Of a DNA stretch of 64,000 bases, positions 16,127-25,965 are shown in pieces. Origin of the DNA: Marivita sp003149565 (lineage in GTDB: Bacteria; Pseudomonadota; Alphaproteobacteria; Rhodobacterales; Rhodobacteraceae); assembly GCF_965216415.1 (NCBI RefSeq), contig NZ_CBDCFU010000002.1; one strand, given 5' to 3'. Made by a program: the position numbers and the translations under genes. Numbering within the stretch: position 1 is the first letter of the stretch; every line of letters begins with the position of its first letter. The notes beneath the pieces were generated by a model. It saw only the letters and a program-made list of their open reading frames with translations. It had not been told where the DNA came from and did no database searches.

Positions 16127-17023
16127 ATGCTCGATGAGCAGAGCCAAACGACGAAGACCACCGTACATCCTGTCAAAGATGGGCTCTCGGCACAGGATGT
16201 GACGGTCACCTACCGAAACGGTCACACCGCGCTGTGGAATGCCAGTTTCGAAATCCCTCGCGGCACCGTGACGGCGCTGGTGGGCATCAACGGCGCAGGC
16301 AAGTCCACGCTCTTCAAGGCAATCATGGGCTTTGTGCCCGCCGCAAAGGGCGAGATCCGCATCCTTGGCATGACGGTGAAAGACGCGCTGGCGAAGAACC
16401 TCGTCGCTTATGTGCCGCAATCCGAAGAGGTCGACTGGGCCTTCCCCGTGCTGGTCGAAGACGTCGTGATGATGGGGCGCTACGGCAAGATGGGGTTCCT
16501 GCGTCGTCCCAAAGCCGCCGACCACGAAGCCGTTGATCAGGCACTGACACGCGTGAACATGACAGAGTTCCGCCACCGCCAGATTGGCGAATTGTCGGGC
16601 GGTCAGCGCAAACGCGTCTTCCTCGCTCGTGCGCTGGCCCAGGACGGGCAGGTGATCCTGCTTGATGAGCCGTTCACCGGTGTTGATGTGAAAACCGAAG
16701 ACCAGATCATCGCGCTCCTGCGCGAACTCCGCGACGAAGGCCGCGTGATGCTGGTCTCGACCCACAACCTTGGTTCGGTGCCGGAATTCTGCGACCGGAC
16801 CGTGTTGGTCAAAGGCACCGTTCTCAGCTACGGTCCCACAGAAACCACCTTCACACGGGACAACCTCGAAAAAGCGTTCGGCGGAGTGCTGCGTCACTTC
16901 ACGTTGGGCGGCGACGCATTGCACGACGACGAAGACGCCCGCGCGATCACCATCTTCACCGATGACGAGAGACCTCTGGTGCAATATGGAGACAAGACCC
17001 AGATCACGGAAAGCAAGTCGTGA
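16127..17023 (+). CDS. sitB: Manganese/iron ABC transporter ATP-binding protein
   Basis: This 298-residue ABC ATPase has Walker A GINGAGKSTL, Q-loop YVPQSEEVDW, signature LSGGQRKR and Walker B VILLDEPFTGVD. The start at 16127 is preceded by AAGGAAAC; the frame runs upstream into the sitA-sitB gap without homology. A C-terminal extension of about 40 acidic/polar residues follows the ATPase core. It powers metal import with SitA, SitC and SitD. Its stop overlaps the sitC start (TGATG). Confidence 0.94.
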   Translation: MLDEQSQTTKTTVHPVKDGLSAQDVTVTYRNGHTALWNASFEIPRGTVTALVGINGAGKSTLFKAIMGFVPAAKGEIRILGMTVKDALAKNLVAYVPQSEEVDWAFPVLVEDVVMMGRYGKMGFLRRPKAADHEAVDQALTRVNMTEFRHRQIGELSGGQRKRVFLARALAQDGQVILLDEPFTGVDVKTEDQIIALLRELRDEGRVMLVSTHNLGSVPEFCDRTVLVKGTVLSYGPTETTFTRDNLEKAFGGVLRHFTLGGDALHDDEDARAITIFTDDERPLVQYGDKTQITESKS

Positions 17024-17922
17024 TGGACCTGCTGCTCGAACCTTTCACCTACAATTACATGGTGAATGCCATGTGGGTGTCCGCCCTCGTCGGGGCGGTT
17101 TGTGCCTTCCTGTCGGCGTATCTGATGCTTAAAGGATGGTCGCTTATCGGTGATGCATTGGCCCATTCGGTCGTCCCGGGAGTGGCAGGGGCCTACATCC
17201 TTGGCCTGCCTTTCGCATTGGGCGCATTCATCGCGGGCGGATTGGCGGCTGGGTCGATGCTCTTCCTGTCGGAACGCTCGGGCCTCAAGCCTGACGTGAT
17301 CATCGGCCTGATCTTCACGTCATTCTTCGGGCTGGGCCTCTTCATGGTGTCTGTGAACCCGATCTCGGTCTCTGTGCAGACCATCACCATGGGAAACATT
17401 CTTGCCATCACCCCCGAGGACACGGTGCAGCTTGCGCTCATTGGCTTTGTGTCGCTGGGGGTTCTTCTGCTCAAATGGAAGGACCTCATGGTCACTTTCT
17501 TTGACGAGAACCACGCCCGCACAATTGGATTGCGGCCGCAACTGCTCAAGGCGGTGTTCTTTGTGCTGCTGTCGGCTTCCGTCGTGGCGGCAATGCAGAC
17601 CGTGGGTGCGTTTCTGGTGATCGCGATGGTGGTGACACCGGGGGCCACGGCCTACCTGCTCTGCGACCGCTTCCCACGCCTGATCGTGACTTCGGTGCTG
17701 ATCGGATCGGTGACCAGTTTCACCGGGGCCTATGCCAGCTACTTCCTTGACGGCGCCACGGGGGGCATCATCGTCTGCCTGCAAACGCTGATCTTTCTTG
17801 TGGCTTTTGTCTTTGCCCCGCAGCACGGCCTGCTCGCCGCGCGCCGGAAGGCGGAAGCAGCCTTGCGCGATGGGCCGAAAGACAGTCTGGTACAGGCCGA
17901 TCCTGCAAAAGGCGGTGCATGA
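17023..17922 (+). CDS. sitC: Manganese/iron ABC transporter permease
   Basis: This 299-residue inner-membrane permease of the ABC-3 family has about eight hydrophobic segments and the family stretches SAYLMLKGWSLIGDALAHSV and AFLVIAMVVTPGATAYLL. ATG 17023 (overlapping the sitB stop) or GTG 17020 may be the start. The C-terminus carries a basic/polar cytoplasmic tail. It pairs with SitD; together they form the heterodimeric channel. Confidence 0.93.
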   Translation: MDLLLEPFTYNYMVNAMWVSALVGAVCAFLSAYLMLKGWSLIGDALAHSVVPGVAGAYILGLPFALGAFIAGGLAAGSMLFLSERSGLKPDVIIGLIFTSFFGLGLFMVSVNPISVSVQTITMGNILAITPEDTVQLALIGFVSLGVLLLKWKDLMVTFFDENHARTIGLRPQLLKAVFFVLLSASVVAAMQTVGAFLVIAMVVTPGATAYLLCDRFPRLIVTSVLIGSVTSFTGAYASYFLDGATGGIIVCLQTLIFLVAFVFAPQHGLLAARRKAEAALRDGPKDSLVQADPAKGGA

Positions 17923-18770
17923 TGGACGTTGAAGCGCTGCTTTTGCCCTTCCGCTTTGCATTCATGCAAAACGCCTTCCTCATCTCGATGATGGTGGCAG
18001 TGCCCACTGCGCTGCTCTCCTGCTTTCTCGTGCTCAAAGGCTGGGCGCTGATGGGCGACGCGGTGAGCCACGCCGTGCTGCCGGGGATCGTTCTGGCATA
18101 CATCTTGGGCATCCCGCTGATCCTCGGAGCTTTTGCCGCCGGGATGATCTGCGCGCTGGCAACGGGCTATCTGTCCACCAACAGCCGGGTCAAAGAAGAC
18201 ACGGTGATGGGCGTGGTCTTCTCTGGCATGTTCGGCCTCGGCATCGTGCTCTATGTCTCGGTCGAGACGAATGCCCATCTCGATCACATCCTGTTCGGCA
18301 ACATGCTGGGGGTCGAGCCGCACGAGCTTTGGACCGCCGGCATCATCTCGGCGCTGGTCGCCGGGGTCTTGGTGCTCAAATGGAAAGACTGGCTACTGCA
18401 CAGCTTCGACCCCGCACAGGCGCAGGCATCCGGCCTCTGGGTCAACGCGCTGCATTACGGGATGCTGACAGCCCTGTCTCTGACCATCGTCGCGACCCTG
18501 TCGGCGGCTGGCCTGATCCTCGCCATCGGCCTGCTGATCGCCCCGGGGGCAATTGCGTTACTGTTGGTGCGACAGTTCAAGGCAATGCTCTGGGTTGCAG
18601 TCGGGGTCAACATGGCGGCGATGCTGCTGGGCACCTACCTCAGCTTCTTTCTCGACAGCGCACCTGCGCCAACGATTATCCTGATCCTCAGCGCGCTTTT
18701 TGTCGTGGCCTTCATCCGCCGCCAAATGCTGACCCGCCGCGCGTCCCGCCTGCGCGTCCAGCGGGGGTAG
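17919..18770 (+). CDS. sitD: Manganese/iron ABC transporter permease
   Basis: This 283-residue ABC-3 family permease is paralogous to SitC, with SCFLVLKGWALMGDAVSHAV and AGLILAIGLLIAPGAIALLL in matching positions. Two consecutive ATGs (17919, 17922) overlap the sitC stop. It is the last gene of the sit operon; two perfect hairpins follow the stop. Confidence 0.93.
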   Translation: MMDVEALLLPFRFAFMQNAFLISMMVAVPTALLSCFLVLKGWALMGDAVSHAVLPGIVLAYILGIPLILGAFAAGMICALATGYLSTNSRVKEDTVMGVVFSGMFGLGIVLYVSVETNAHLDHILFGNMLGVEPHELWTAGIISALVAGVLVLKWKDWLLHSFDPAQAQASGLWVNALHYGMLTALSLTIVATLSAAGLILAIGLLIAPGAIALLLVRQFKAMLWVAVGVNMAAMLLGTYLSFFLDSAPAPTIILILSALFVVAFIRRQMLTRRASRLRVQRG

Positions 18771-18773
18771 GGC

Positions 18774-18815
18774 GAAGGACTTTCGAAAGTCCTTCAAGCC
18801 CTTCCGCAAGGGCTT
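18774..18815. terminator. Two tandem hairpins between sitD and pgm
   Basis: A perfect 22-bp palindrome at 18774-18795 (core GACTTTCGAAAGTC) is followed immediately by AAGCCCTT-CCGC-AAGGGCTT (18796-18815). They lie between convergent operons, four bases after the sitD stop and seven before the pgm stop, and probably terminate or protect both transcripts. There is no classical T run. Confidence 0.65.
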
Positions 18816-18821
18816 GCCCGC

Positions 18822-20453
18822 TCAGGTCATCACGTCAGGCGTTGTCCTTCCGGTGCGCTCGGTCAATTCGCAGATCAGCGCTGTCGCCTCTGCGATGTCC
18901 TTTAGTGCCGCCTGTGTTTCGATGTTCAGATCCCCGTCCGGTGCCTCGTAACGTTCAAGGTACACCCGCAGCGTCGCACCATCGGTCCCGGTGCCAGACA
19001 ACCGCAGCACCGCGCGCCCCCCACCTTCGAAATTGATCCTTAGCCCCTGACTGTGGCTCACCGACCCGTCCACCGGATCGTGGTAGGAAAAGCTGTCTGC
19101 CATCGAAACCGTGCAGGCCCCGAACGTCTGCCCCGTTAGATCGCCGACTTTCGCCGTCAGGTCGGCCATCAACCCGTTCGCCGCTGCCGCATCCACGGCT
19201 TCGTAATCGTGGCGTGAATAGTAGTTGCGGCCATAGGTTTGCCAATGGTCCTGCAGGATGTCCTTCACCGACATCTTGCGCATCGCCAGAATGTTCAGCC
19301 ACAGCAGCACCGCCCAAAGCCCATCCTTCTCGCGCACATGGTCGCTGCCCGTGCCTGCACTTTCCTCGCCGCAGAGCGTCACACGCCCGGCATCAAGCAG
19401 GTTGCCGAAGAACTTCCATCCCGTCGGTGTCTCGAAACACTCGATTGCCAAAGCCTCTGCCACCCGATCACAAGCCCGGCTTGTCGGCATTGACCGCGCG
19501 ACACCCGCGATACCGCGCTCATAGCCCGGGGCCAGATGCGCGTTGGCGGCCAGCAGGGCAAGCGAGTCCGATGGGGTGACGTACACTCCGCGCCCGAGGA
19601 TCATGTTTCGGTCGCCATCCCCGTCAGACGCAGCCGCGAAATCAGGTCCGTCCTCGGACATCACCAGATCGACCAGCGGCTTGGCCCAGATCGGGTTCGG
19701 GTCGGGGTGACCCTTGCCGAAATCCACCGACGGCACACCGTTCAGAACAGTGCCCGCAGGCGCGCCCAGAGTGTCCTCCAGAATGGTTTTGGCATAAGGT
19801 CCGGTCACCGCGTGCATCGCGTCGAACTTCATGGTGAAGCCGCTGGAAAACAGCGCCCGAAGTGCTGTGAAATCGAACAGCTCTTCCATCAGCGCGGCGT
19901 AATCCTCGACCGGATCGACGATCTCCACCGCCATTTCGCCCAGAGCCACCGTCCCGATCTTCGCAAGGTCGATGTCTGCGGTGTCGAGCGTCTTGTAGTT
20001 GCTGATCGACTTCGTCTGCTCAAAGATCGCGTCAGTGATCGCCTCCGGCGCGGGACCGCCGTTCGAGATGTTGTACTTCAGCCCGAAATCTTCATCGATG
20101 CCGCCGGGATTGTGGCTGGCCGACAGGATCAGCCCGCCATCCGCGCCGCGCTTGCGGATCAGGTTCGACGCGGCCGGAGTGGACAAGAGGCCCCCTTGAC
20201 CCACAATCGCCAGCGCCGCGCCATTGGCCGAGGCCATGCGCAGGATCGTCTGGATCGCCTCGGCATTGAAGTATCGTCCATCCCCGCCGATCACCAGCGT
20301 CTTGCCCGCAACGCCACCGATTGCGTTGAAGATCGACTGCACGAAGCATTCCACGTAACCGGGCTGCATAAACACGCGGGTCTTTTTGCGTAGGCCCGAG
20401 GTGCCGGGCTTCTGGCCCTCGAAAGGGGTGCAGGTCTGGGTCAGGATCGTCAT
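18822..20453 (-). CDS. pgm: Alpha-D-glucose phosphate-specific phosphoglucomutase
   Basis: This 543-residue enzyme interconverts glucose-1-phosphate and glucose-6-phosphate, feeding or draining glycogen. It has the phosphoserine loop LSASHNPGG, metal-binding loop SDGDGDRNMI, sugar loop CGEESAGTGSDHVREKDG and phosphate-binding LRLSGTGTDGATLR. ATG 20453 overlaps the malQ stop by 4 bp; the frame extends 46 residues upstream within malQ and is not used. It is the last gene of the glycogen operon. Confidence 0.95.
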   Translation of the reverse strand: MTILTQTCTPFEGQKPGTSGLRKKTRVFMQPGYVECFVQSIFNAIGGVAGKTLVIGGDGRYFNAEAIQTILRMASANGAALAIVGQGGLLSTPAASNLIRKRGADGGLILSASHNPGGIDEDFGLKYNISNGGPAPEAITDAIFEQTKSISNYKTLDTADIDLAKIGTVALGEMAVEIVDPVEDYAALMEELFDFTALRALFSSGFTMKFDAMHAVTGPYAKTILEDTLGAPAGTVLNGVPSVDFGKGHPDPNPIWAKPLVDLVMSEDGPDFAAASDGDGDRNMILGRGVYVTPSDSLALLAANAHLAPGYERGIAGVARSMPTSRACDRVAEALAIECFETPTGWKFFGNLLDAGRVTLCGEESAGTGSDHVREKDGLWAVLLWLNILAMRKMSVKDILQDHWQTYGRNYYSRHDYEAVDAAAANGLMADLTAKVGDLTGQTFGACTVSMADSFSYHDPVDGSVSHSQGLRINFEGGGRAVLRLSGTGTDGATLRVYLERYEAPDGDLNIETQAALKDIAEATALICELTERTGRTTPDVMT

Positions 20454-22426
20454 GCGGGTACCTCCTTGGGATGGTCCGTGTCGTCGTGGTGTTGGGGTGC
20501 GCCGCGCGCCTCTCGCATCACCTTTGAAATATGCAGTAAGGCCGCACTCTGTTCCATCGCCTCGACAGGCACGCTCAGCCGCCGCCGCCAATTCGGGTGT
20601 TCGGTGATCGTGCCGGGCAGGTTCTGCGCCTCAAGCGCGCCAAATACATCGTCCAATTGGACCGACACCAGCGCCGCCGGAGACTGCGCCAGTCCGCGAT
20701 GGATCGTGTCGGCGATCTCGCCAATCGGCGCGGTGCTCGGAATGGCGCAAACATCCCTCAGGCTCGCGCGCTGTTTTGCCCGCTGGCTGTGCCGCGCGGC
20801 GCGGTCACCAGAGGATAACCAGCCCACCCGTTGCCACCACTCGATATCGGTGCCATGCCAAAACCCGTTTAGCGTAGGTGTGTCATGGGTGCCAAAACAG
20901 GCAAGGCTGTATGGGGGCAGGGTGTCAGGGGGCAGGATTTCACCCAAATGGTTCGCCTCGAACTGCCAGACCGCATAGCTGTAAAGCCCGGCGTCGTTCA
21001 TCGCCTCGCGGAACCCGTCGGGCACCAGCCCAAGGTCCTCACCGACCACCAGACATCCCGCGCGATGCGCTTCGATGGTAATTACGGCCAGAAGCGAGTC
21101 GAGCGGCTGCGTGATGTACCCACCCGGACTGCCATCATCGGGCAGCCAATAGCTGCGCAACAGCCCCAGCGCATGGTCGATCCGCAGCACGCCACATTTG
21201 ACCATAAGCCGCCGCAGCATCGACCGCAGCGGTGCATACCGCGCGCGCGCCAAAGGTCCGGGGGCATGGGCCGCAAGCGCCCAGGATTGGCCTTCAGGGC
21301 TCAGGTGATCGGGTGGGGCGCCGATGGTGACGCCTTTGGCAATCGTGTCCGCGTTCATCCAGACCTCGGCGCCATCTGGGCGCGGCCCCACGGCAAGGTC
21401 GAGGTACAGCCCCAGTGACATGCCAGACGCCGTCGCGGCCTGTTGCGCCGCGTTGATCTGGGTGTCGGCGAGGTATTGCAGCCAAAGGTGGAACTCAGCC
21501 CGTTTCCCCGCAGCGTTGCGTGCCGCCGCTCCGGGTGTTTGCAGTGCGGCGGGCCATGTGCGGAAGTCGTGCCCGTGGATTTCGCTGATTGCTTCGAACT
21601 CCGCGAACTGGCGGGTCTCCTCAGAGCAGGTCTTGCACCAAGCCGCAAACGCGGTGGTGTCGCGCGTCGTGAACTGCGCATCCAATGCTTCGCGATGGCG
21701 TTCACGGAACCCGGCATAGTCGATGAGATCGGCCTCGGGCGTTGCTCCCAACCCACCCTCGACGGCAATATGGTCGATGTTGAACATTCCGCGATGCGAC
21801 GGCGAATAGGGGCTGATGATCTCGTCCATCGCCCAGCCCAGCGCGTGCAGCGGGTTAACTCCCAGGAATTGCGCCCCCGCGTGCCCGAAGGTCGCTGCAA
21901 CGGCTCCCAGATCGGTGTAATTTCCCAGCCCGCCATTTGTGTCAGATCGCAAGCCGTACAGCGCGCCGGTGGTGCCCCAGCCCCTGTCTGCGCGCGACTG
22001 TGTCGCCAGATCCGGCGCACGGTGCGGGCGGACCATGACGAAGCTCTGACTCTCGAATGCGCCACTTAAATGCAGGGTGTAATATCCAACTCCAAGGCGC
22101 GGCAGGTCGATGGCCCCGCTTGCCCGCCCCTCGGCAAGCACAGACCCGGCCTCATCCATCAAGGCCCAATCACAGGCGTGGGCCACAGGCGCCTGGATCG
22201 GATCGCCCGCAAGGGCGATGATCTCCTCTGGACCGCCTTGCGCGGACCGAGCCGCAAGAGCCTCGGACACAAGTGCGGGACTGTCCGCGTCCGTCCCCAG
22301 CGCCCTGAGCAAGGCGCGCAACGTGTCCGGGCTGGCCTCGTGCCGGACACCATGCAGATCAAAGAAGTCAAGGTAGACGCCCTGCGCCTCCGCCAAGGCC
22401 CGCAAGTTGTCGTCGGCGCTGCTCAT
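20450..22426 (-). CDS. malQ: 4-alpha-glucanotransferase (amylomaltase)
   Basis: This 658-residue GH77 enzyme transfers alpha-1,4-glucan segments between maltodextrins, recycling the short chains released during glycogen breakdown. It shows the GH77 motifs GVNPLHALGW, VLRIDHALGLLRSYW (nucleophile Asp), VVGEDLGLVPDGFREAM (acid/base Glu) and CFGTHDTPTLNGFW. An N-terminal extension of about 150 residues precedes the barrel, as in many proteobacterial MalQ. It overlaps glgX upstream and pgm downstream by 4 bp each. Confidence 0.94.
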   Translation of the reverse strand: MSSADDNLRALAEAQGVYLDFFDLHGVRHEASPDTLRALLRALGTDADSPALVSEALAARSAQGGPEEIIALAGDPIQAPVAHACDWALMDEAGSVLAEGRASGAIDLPRLGVGYYTLHLSGAFESQSFVMVRPHRAPDLATQSRADRGWGTTGALYGLRSDTNGGLGNYTDLGAVAATFGHAGAQFLGVNPLHALGWAMDEIISPYSPSHRGMFNIDHIAVEGGLGATPEADLIDYAGFRERHREALDAQFTTRDTTAFAAWCKTCSEETRQFAEFEAISEIHGHDFRTWPAALQTPGAAARNAAGKRAEFHLWLQYLADTQINAAQQAATASGMSLGLYLDLAVGPRPDGAEVWMNADTIAKGVTIGAPPDHLSPEGQSWALAAHAPGPLARARYAPLRSMLRRLMVKCGVLRIDHALGLLRSYWLPDDGSPGGYITQPLDSLLAVITIEAHRAGCLVVGEDLGLVPDGFREAMNDAGLYSYAVWQFEANHLGEILPPDTLPPYSLACFGTHDTPTLNGFWHGTDIEWWQRVGWLSSGDRAARHSQRAKQRASLRDVCAIPSTAPIGEIADTIHRGLAQSPAALVSVQLDDVFGALEAQNLPGTITEHPNWRRRLSVPVEAMEQSAALLHISKVMREARGAPQHHDDTDHPKEVPA

Positions 22427-24531
22427 TGCGCTGACCCGCGCTTGAGGACAAAGGCGCTTACCGATTGCGCGGACACGCGGATACGTTCCCCGACAATAGG
22501 CGTCGGTGTCTGGGCTGTTTCCGAGGTGTCGATCTCACGCACCCATAGGTCTGGGGATGTGGCAGGCAGCACCAGGTCGAGGTCGCTCCCCGTCCGGTTG
22601 AACGCGAGAAACACCTCGTCGGTCATGACCTTGCCGGCCACACTTTCAGCATTGCCGCGCAGGTGCAGGCAAAGCGCGGCCAGTTCGGCATCGCCCCAGT
22701 TGAGCGGTTTACCGTCGAACCCACGCCATTCGACGTCCTTGCGTCGGTCGGTTTCGCGTGTGGCCCCGTGCAGGAAATCCATCTGCCGCAGAACCGGGTT
22801 GTTCCGCCGCACGCGCGACAGTGCCGCAGTGAACGCGATCTGTTCCGGGTCCAGCGAGGCCCAATCGATCCAAGTGGTTTCGTTGTCCTGACAATAGGCG
22901 TTGTTGTTGCCGTTCTGGGTATGCCCACCTTCGTCGCCCGCCAGGAGCATCGGCGTGCCCTGCGACAGGAACACAGTGGCCAGCATGTTTCGCCGGCGTC
23001 TGGCACGCTGTGCGCGGATCGCGGTGTCGTGGCTCGGCCCTTCGACACCGAAATTGTCGCTGTAGTTGACCTTGTGCCCATCGCGGTTGCCCTCGCCATT
23101 GGCCTCGTTGTGGCGCTCTTCGTATTGTGTGGTGTCAGCCAGCGTGTAGCCGTCATGCGAGGCGGCGTAATTGACCGACGACCACACCCGCCGCCCACGT
23201 TTGTCAAAGATATAGGCCGTGCCGAGCAGCGCCGATCCCAGCTCCTGCGCGCCATGCGCATCGCCGCGCCAGAACTTGCGGACGGTGTCGCGGTAGCGGT
23301 CGTTCCATTCGGCGAACTTGGCCGGAAAACCGCCCAGCTGATACCCACCGGGGCCGATATCCCACGGCTCTGCGATCAGTTTGACCTCGGCCAACACCGG
23401 GTCCTGCCGCAACGCGGTCATGAAGCGCCCGGTCCGGTCGAACCCATCCGCCTCACGGCAGAGCGTTGTGGCCAGATCAAAGCGGAAGCCATCGACCCCC
23501 ATCGCCTGCACCCAAAAGCGCAAACTGTCTAGGATCATGCGCGTGACAAACGGATGTGTCACGTTCAGCGTGTTGCCGCAGCCCGTGTCGTTGACGTAGT
23601 ACCGCGGGGCATCGTCCTGCAGGCGGTAATAGGACGCGTTGTCGAGCCCCCGGAACGAAAGGGTGGGGCCAAGGTGGTCGCCCTCGGCGGAATGGTTGTA
23701 GACCACATCCAAGATCACCTCGATCCCGGCGGCATGGAACCGATCTACCATCGCGCGGAACCCGCGCACGCCTTCGGGGCCGAAGTAGCGAGGTTCGGGG
23801 GCGAAAAAGCCCACAGTGTTGTAGCCCCAGTAATTGATCAACCCGCGCCCCGACAGCGCCCCTTCGGACTTGATTGCCTGCACCGGCAACAGCTCCACCG
23901 CCGTCACGCCCAGCTTTGTCAGATGGTCCAGCATGGCAGGCGAGGCCAGCCCTTCATAAGTGCCGCGCAGGGCCTCAGGCACCCCGGGGTGGCGCATGGT
24001 CAACCCTTTGACATGGGCCTCATAGATCAATGTGTCCTGCCAGCCTTTGGACAGGGGACGTGCGTCCAGCGGAAACAGCGCCGGGTCCGACACGACGGAT
24101 TTTGCCACAAAGGGCGCGCTGTCGCGGCTGTCAAAGGACAGATCACCCTCGGGCGCGGAATGCAGATAGCCAAACGTTGCCGTGTGATCGGTGAACACAC
24201 CATGAAACTCGCGGGTGTACGGGTCGATCAGCAGCTTGTTGCGGTTGAACCGGTGCCCGGCCTCAGGCGCATAAGGCCCGGACGCGCGATAGCCGTACAC
24301 CGTTCCGGGCTGCACCCCCGGCAGATACCCATGCCACACCGCGCCCGTGCGTTCGGGCAACGGCAGGCGCATCTCTTCGCGGGTGCCATCGGGTGAAAAC
24401 AGGCACAGCGACACCTGTTCCGCATGTTCCGAAAACACCGCGAAATTTGTACCACCGCCGTCGAAATGCGCGCCCAACCGCGACGGAGAGCCGGGTTCAA
24501 GGGTTGCGGAAACGGTGGCGTGATAGGTCAT
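22423..24531 (-). CDS. glgX: Glycogen debranching enzyme
   Basis: This 702-residue GH13 (isoamylase-type) enzyme hydrolyses alpha-1,6 branches of phosphorylase-limit glycogen. It has an N-terminal CBM48-like domain (RLGAHFDGGGTNFAVFSEHA) and the barrel motifs DVVYNHSAEGDH, GFRFDLATTLCRE (nucleophile), LIAEPWDIGPGGYQLG (acid/base) and SHDGYTL. It overlaps glgA by one base and malQ by four. Confidence 0.95.
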   Translation of the reverse strand: MTYHATVSATLEPGSPSRLGAHFDGGGTNFAVFSEHAEQVSLCLFSPDGTREEMRLPLPERTGAVWHGYLPGVQPGTVYGYRASGPYAPEAGHRFNRNKLLIDPYTREFHGVFTDHTATFGYLHSAPEGDLSFDSRDSAPFVAKSVVSDPALFPLDARPLSKGWQDTLIYEAHVKGLTMRHPGVPEALRGTYEGLASPAMLDHLTKLGVTAVELLPVQAIKSEGALSGRGLINYWGYNTVGFFAPEPRYFGPEGVRGFRAMVDRFHAAGIEVILDVVYNHSAEGDHLGPTLSFRGLDNASYYRLQDDAPRYYVNDTGCGNTLNVTHPFVTRMILDSLRFWVQAMGVDGFRFDLATTLCREADGFDRTGRFMTALRQDPVLAEVKLIAEPWDIGPGGYQLGGFPAKFAEWNDRYRDTVRKFWRGDAHGAQELGSALLGTAYIFDKRGRRVWSSVNYAASHDGYTLADTTQYEERHNEANGEGNRDGHKVNYSDNFGVEGPSHDTAIRAQRARRRRNMLATVFLSQGTPMLLAGDEGGHTQNGNNNAYCQDNETTWIDWASLDPEQIAFTAALSRVRRNNPVLRQMDFLHGATRETDRRKDVEWRGFDGKPLNWGDAELAALCLHLRGNAESVAGKVMTDEVFLAFNRTGSDLDLVLPATSPDLWVREIDTSETAQTPTPIVGERIRVSAQSVSAFVLKRGSAQ

Positions 24532-25964
24532 CAGACAAGTTCGGTGTAAAGGTCATGATAGGCTTGGGCAGAGCTGTCCCAGCTTACAGGATGACGCATT
24601 GCGGCACGCTGCATGGATTGCCAGAGTTTCGGGTCGGCATAGGCCTCGACCACGCGGTCGATGACCGCTGCCAGCCCGTTCGCGCTGACTTCGTGAAACA
24701 CAAAGCCGGTGGCAGCCTTGGCAACGATCGCCGCGACATTTGCGTCAATCACCGTATCTGCCAGCCCGCCTGTCCGTGCCACAACCGGCAATGTGCCGTA
24801 GTGCAGACCGTAAAGCTGGGTCAGGCCGCAGGGCTCGAACCGTGACGGGATCAGGATCGCGTCGCTGCCTGCCTGGAACAGATGCGACAACGCTTCGTCA
24901 TAGCCAATATGAGTGGCGACCTGACGGGGATGGGCCATCGCGGCATCACGGAACCCCTTTTCGAGGTCCGGTTGGCCGGTTCCCAGCACCGCCAATTGCG
25001 CGCCGCGGTCCACCAAATGCGGTACGGCCTCAAGCAACGCGTCCAGACCCTTTTGATTGGTCAGGCGGCTCACGACACAGAAAAGCGGTGCGTCGCTCCG
25101 TGTCTCCAACCCCAAGCGTTCGCTCAGCGCGACCCGGTTCGCGGCTTTGCGCTTGAGCGTCTTGGCGTCATAGGTCTGCGCTAGCGCCGTGTCCGTGGCC
25201 GGGTTCCACGCCTCGGTGTCGATCCCGTTCAGCACTCCGCTCAGCGCACCGGACCGAGCTTGCAGTACACCGTCCAGACCCATGCCGAACTCTGGTGTCA
25301 GTATTTCGCGCGCATAGGTCGGGCTGACAGTGGTGATCCGGTCCGAGAACATCAGCGCACCTTTGAGGAAGCTCAGATCGCCGTGGAACTCGAGACCCTC
25401 AGGGTGGAACCAATCGGTCTTGAGCTGAAGCTGTCCCAAGACCTGCGGCCCGAACCGGCCTTGAAAGGCGATGTTGTGGATGGTGATGATCGAACGGGGG
25501 ATGTCGCGGCCCGCCATGCGCATGTAGACGGGCGCAAGCGCTGCCTGCCAGTCATGAGCATGGACCACATCCGGCTGATAGCCTTCGATTGCCCCCATCG
25601 CGATCCGCGCACCGGCCATCGACAAGGCGCCAAAACGCAAGTGGTTGTCGGACCAGTCCCGCCCGTTTTCATCGACGTAAAGACCGCCGGGCCGGTCGAA
25701 AAGCTGCGGCGCATCCAGCAAAAGAAGCGTAATGCCATGTACGGTTGCCCGAACGAGGCGCCCCGGCCCACCGGGCAGGTCGTCAAACCGCGCGACCTCT
25801 TCGCCTTCTGGCAGCACCGGAAACAGCGGCGGATAGGCGGGCAGCACCACCTGCGCGTCCACATCCACCCGCGCCAAAGCGCCGGGCAGAGCGCCGACCA
25901 CGTCCGCCAGTCCCCCCGTTTTCACGAAAGGCGCACATTCCGAGGCGACCATCAGGACCTTCAT
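24531..25964 (-). CDS. glgA: Glycogen synthase (ADP-glucose)
   Basis: This is a 477-residue GT5 glycosyltransferase. The N-terminal KTGGLADVVGALPGAL contains the KxGGL ADP-glucose site; further motifs are HAHDWQAALAPVY and the C-terminal IPSRFEPCGLTQLYGLHYGT with the catalytic Glu, plus ARTGGLADTV. It extends alpha-1,4 chains from ADP-glucose made by GlgC, which lies one base upstream. Confidence 0.96.
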   Translation of the reverse strand: MKVLMVASECAPFVKTGGLADVVGALPGALARVDVDAQVVLPAYPPLFPVLPEGEEVARFDDLPGGPGRLVRATVHGITLLLLDAPQLFDRPGGLYVDENGRDWSDNHLRFGALSMAGARIAMGAIEGYQPDVVHAHDWQAALAPVYMRMAGRDIPRSIITIHNIAFQGRFGPQVLGQLQLKTDWFHPEGLEFHGDLSFLKGALMFSDRITTVSPTYAREILTPEFGMGLDGVLQARSGALSGVLNGIDTEAWNPATDTALAQTYDAKTLKRKAANRVALSERLGLETRSDAPLFCVVSRLTNQKGLDALLEAVPHLVDRGAQLAVLGTGQPDLEKGFRDAAMAHPRQVATHIGYDEALSHLFQAGSDAILIPSRFEPCGLTQLYGLHYGTLPVVARTGGLADTVIDANVAAIVAKAATGFVFHEVSANGLAAVIDRVVEAYADPKLWQSMQRAAMRHPVSWDSSAQAYHDLYTELV

Positions 25965-25965
25965 G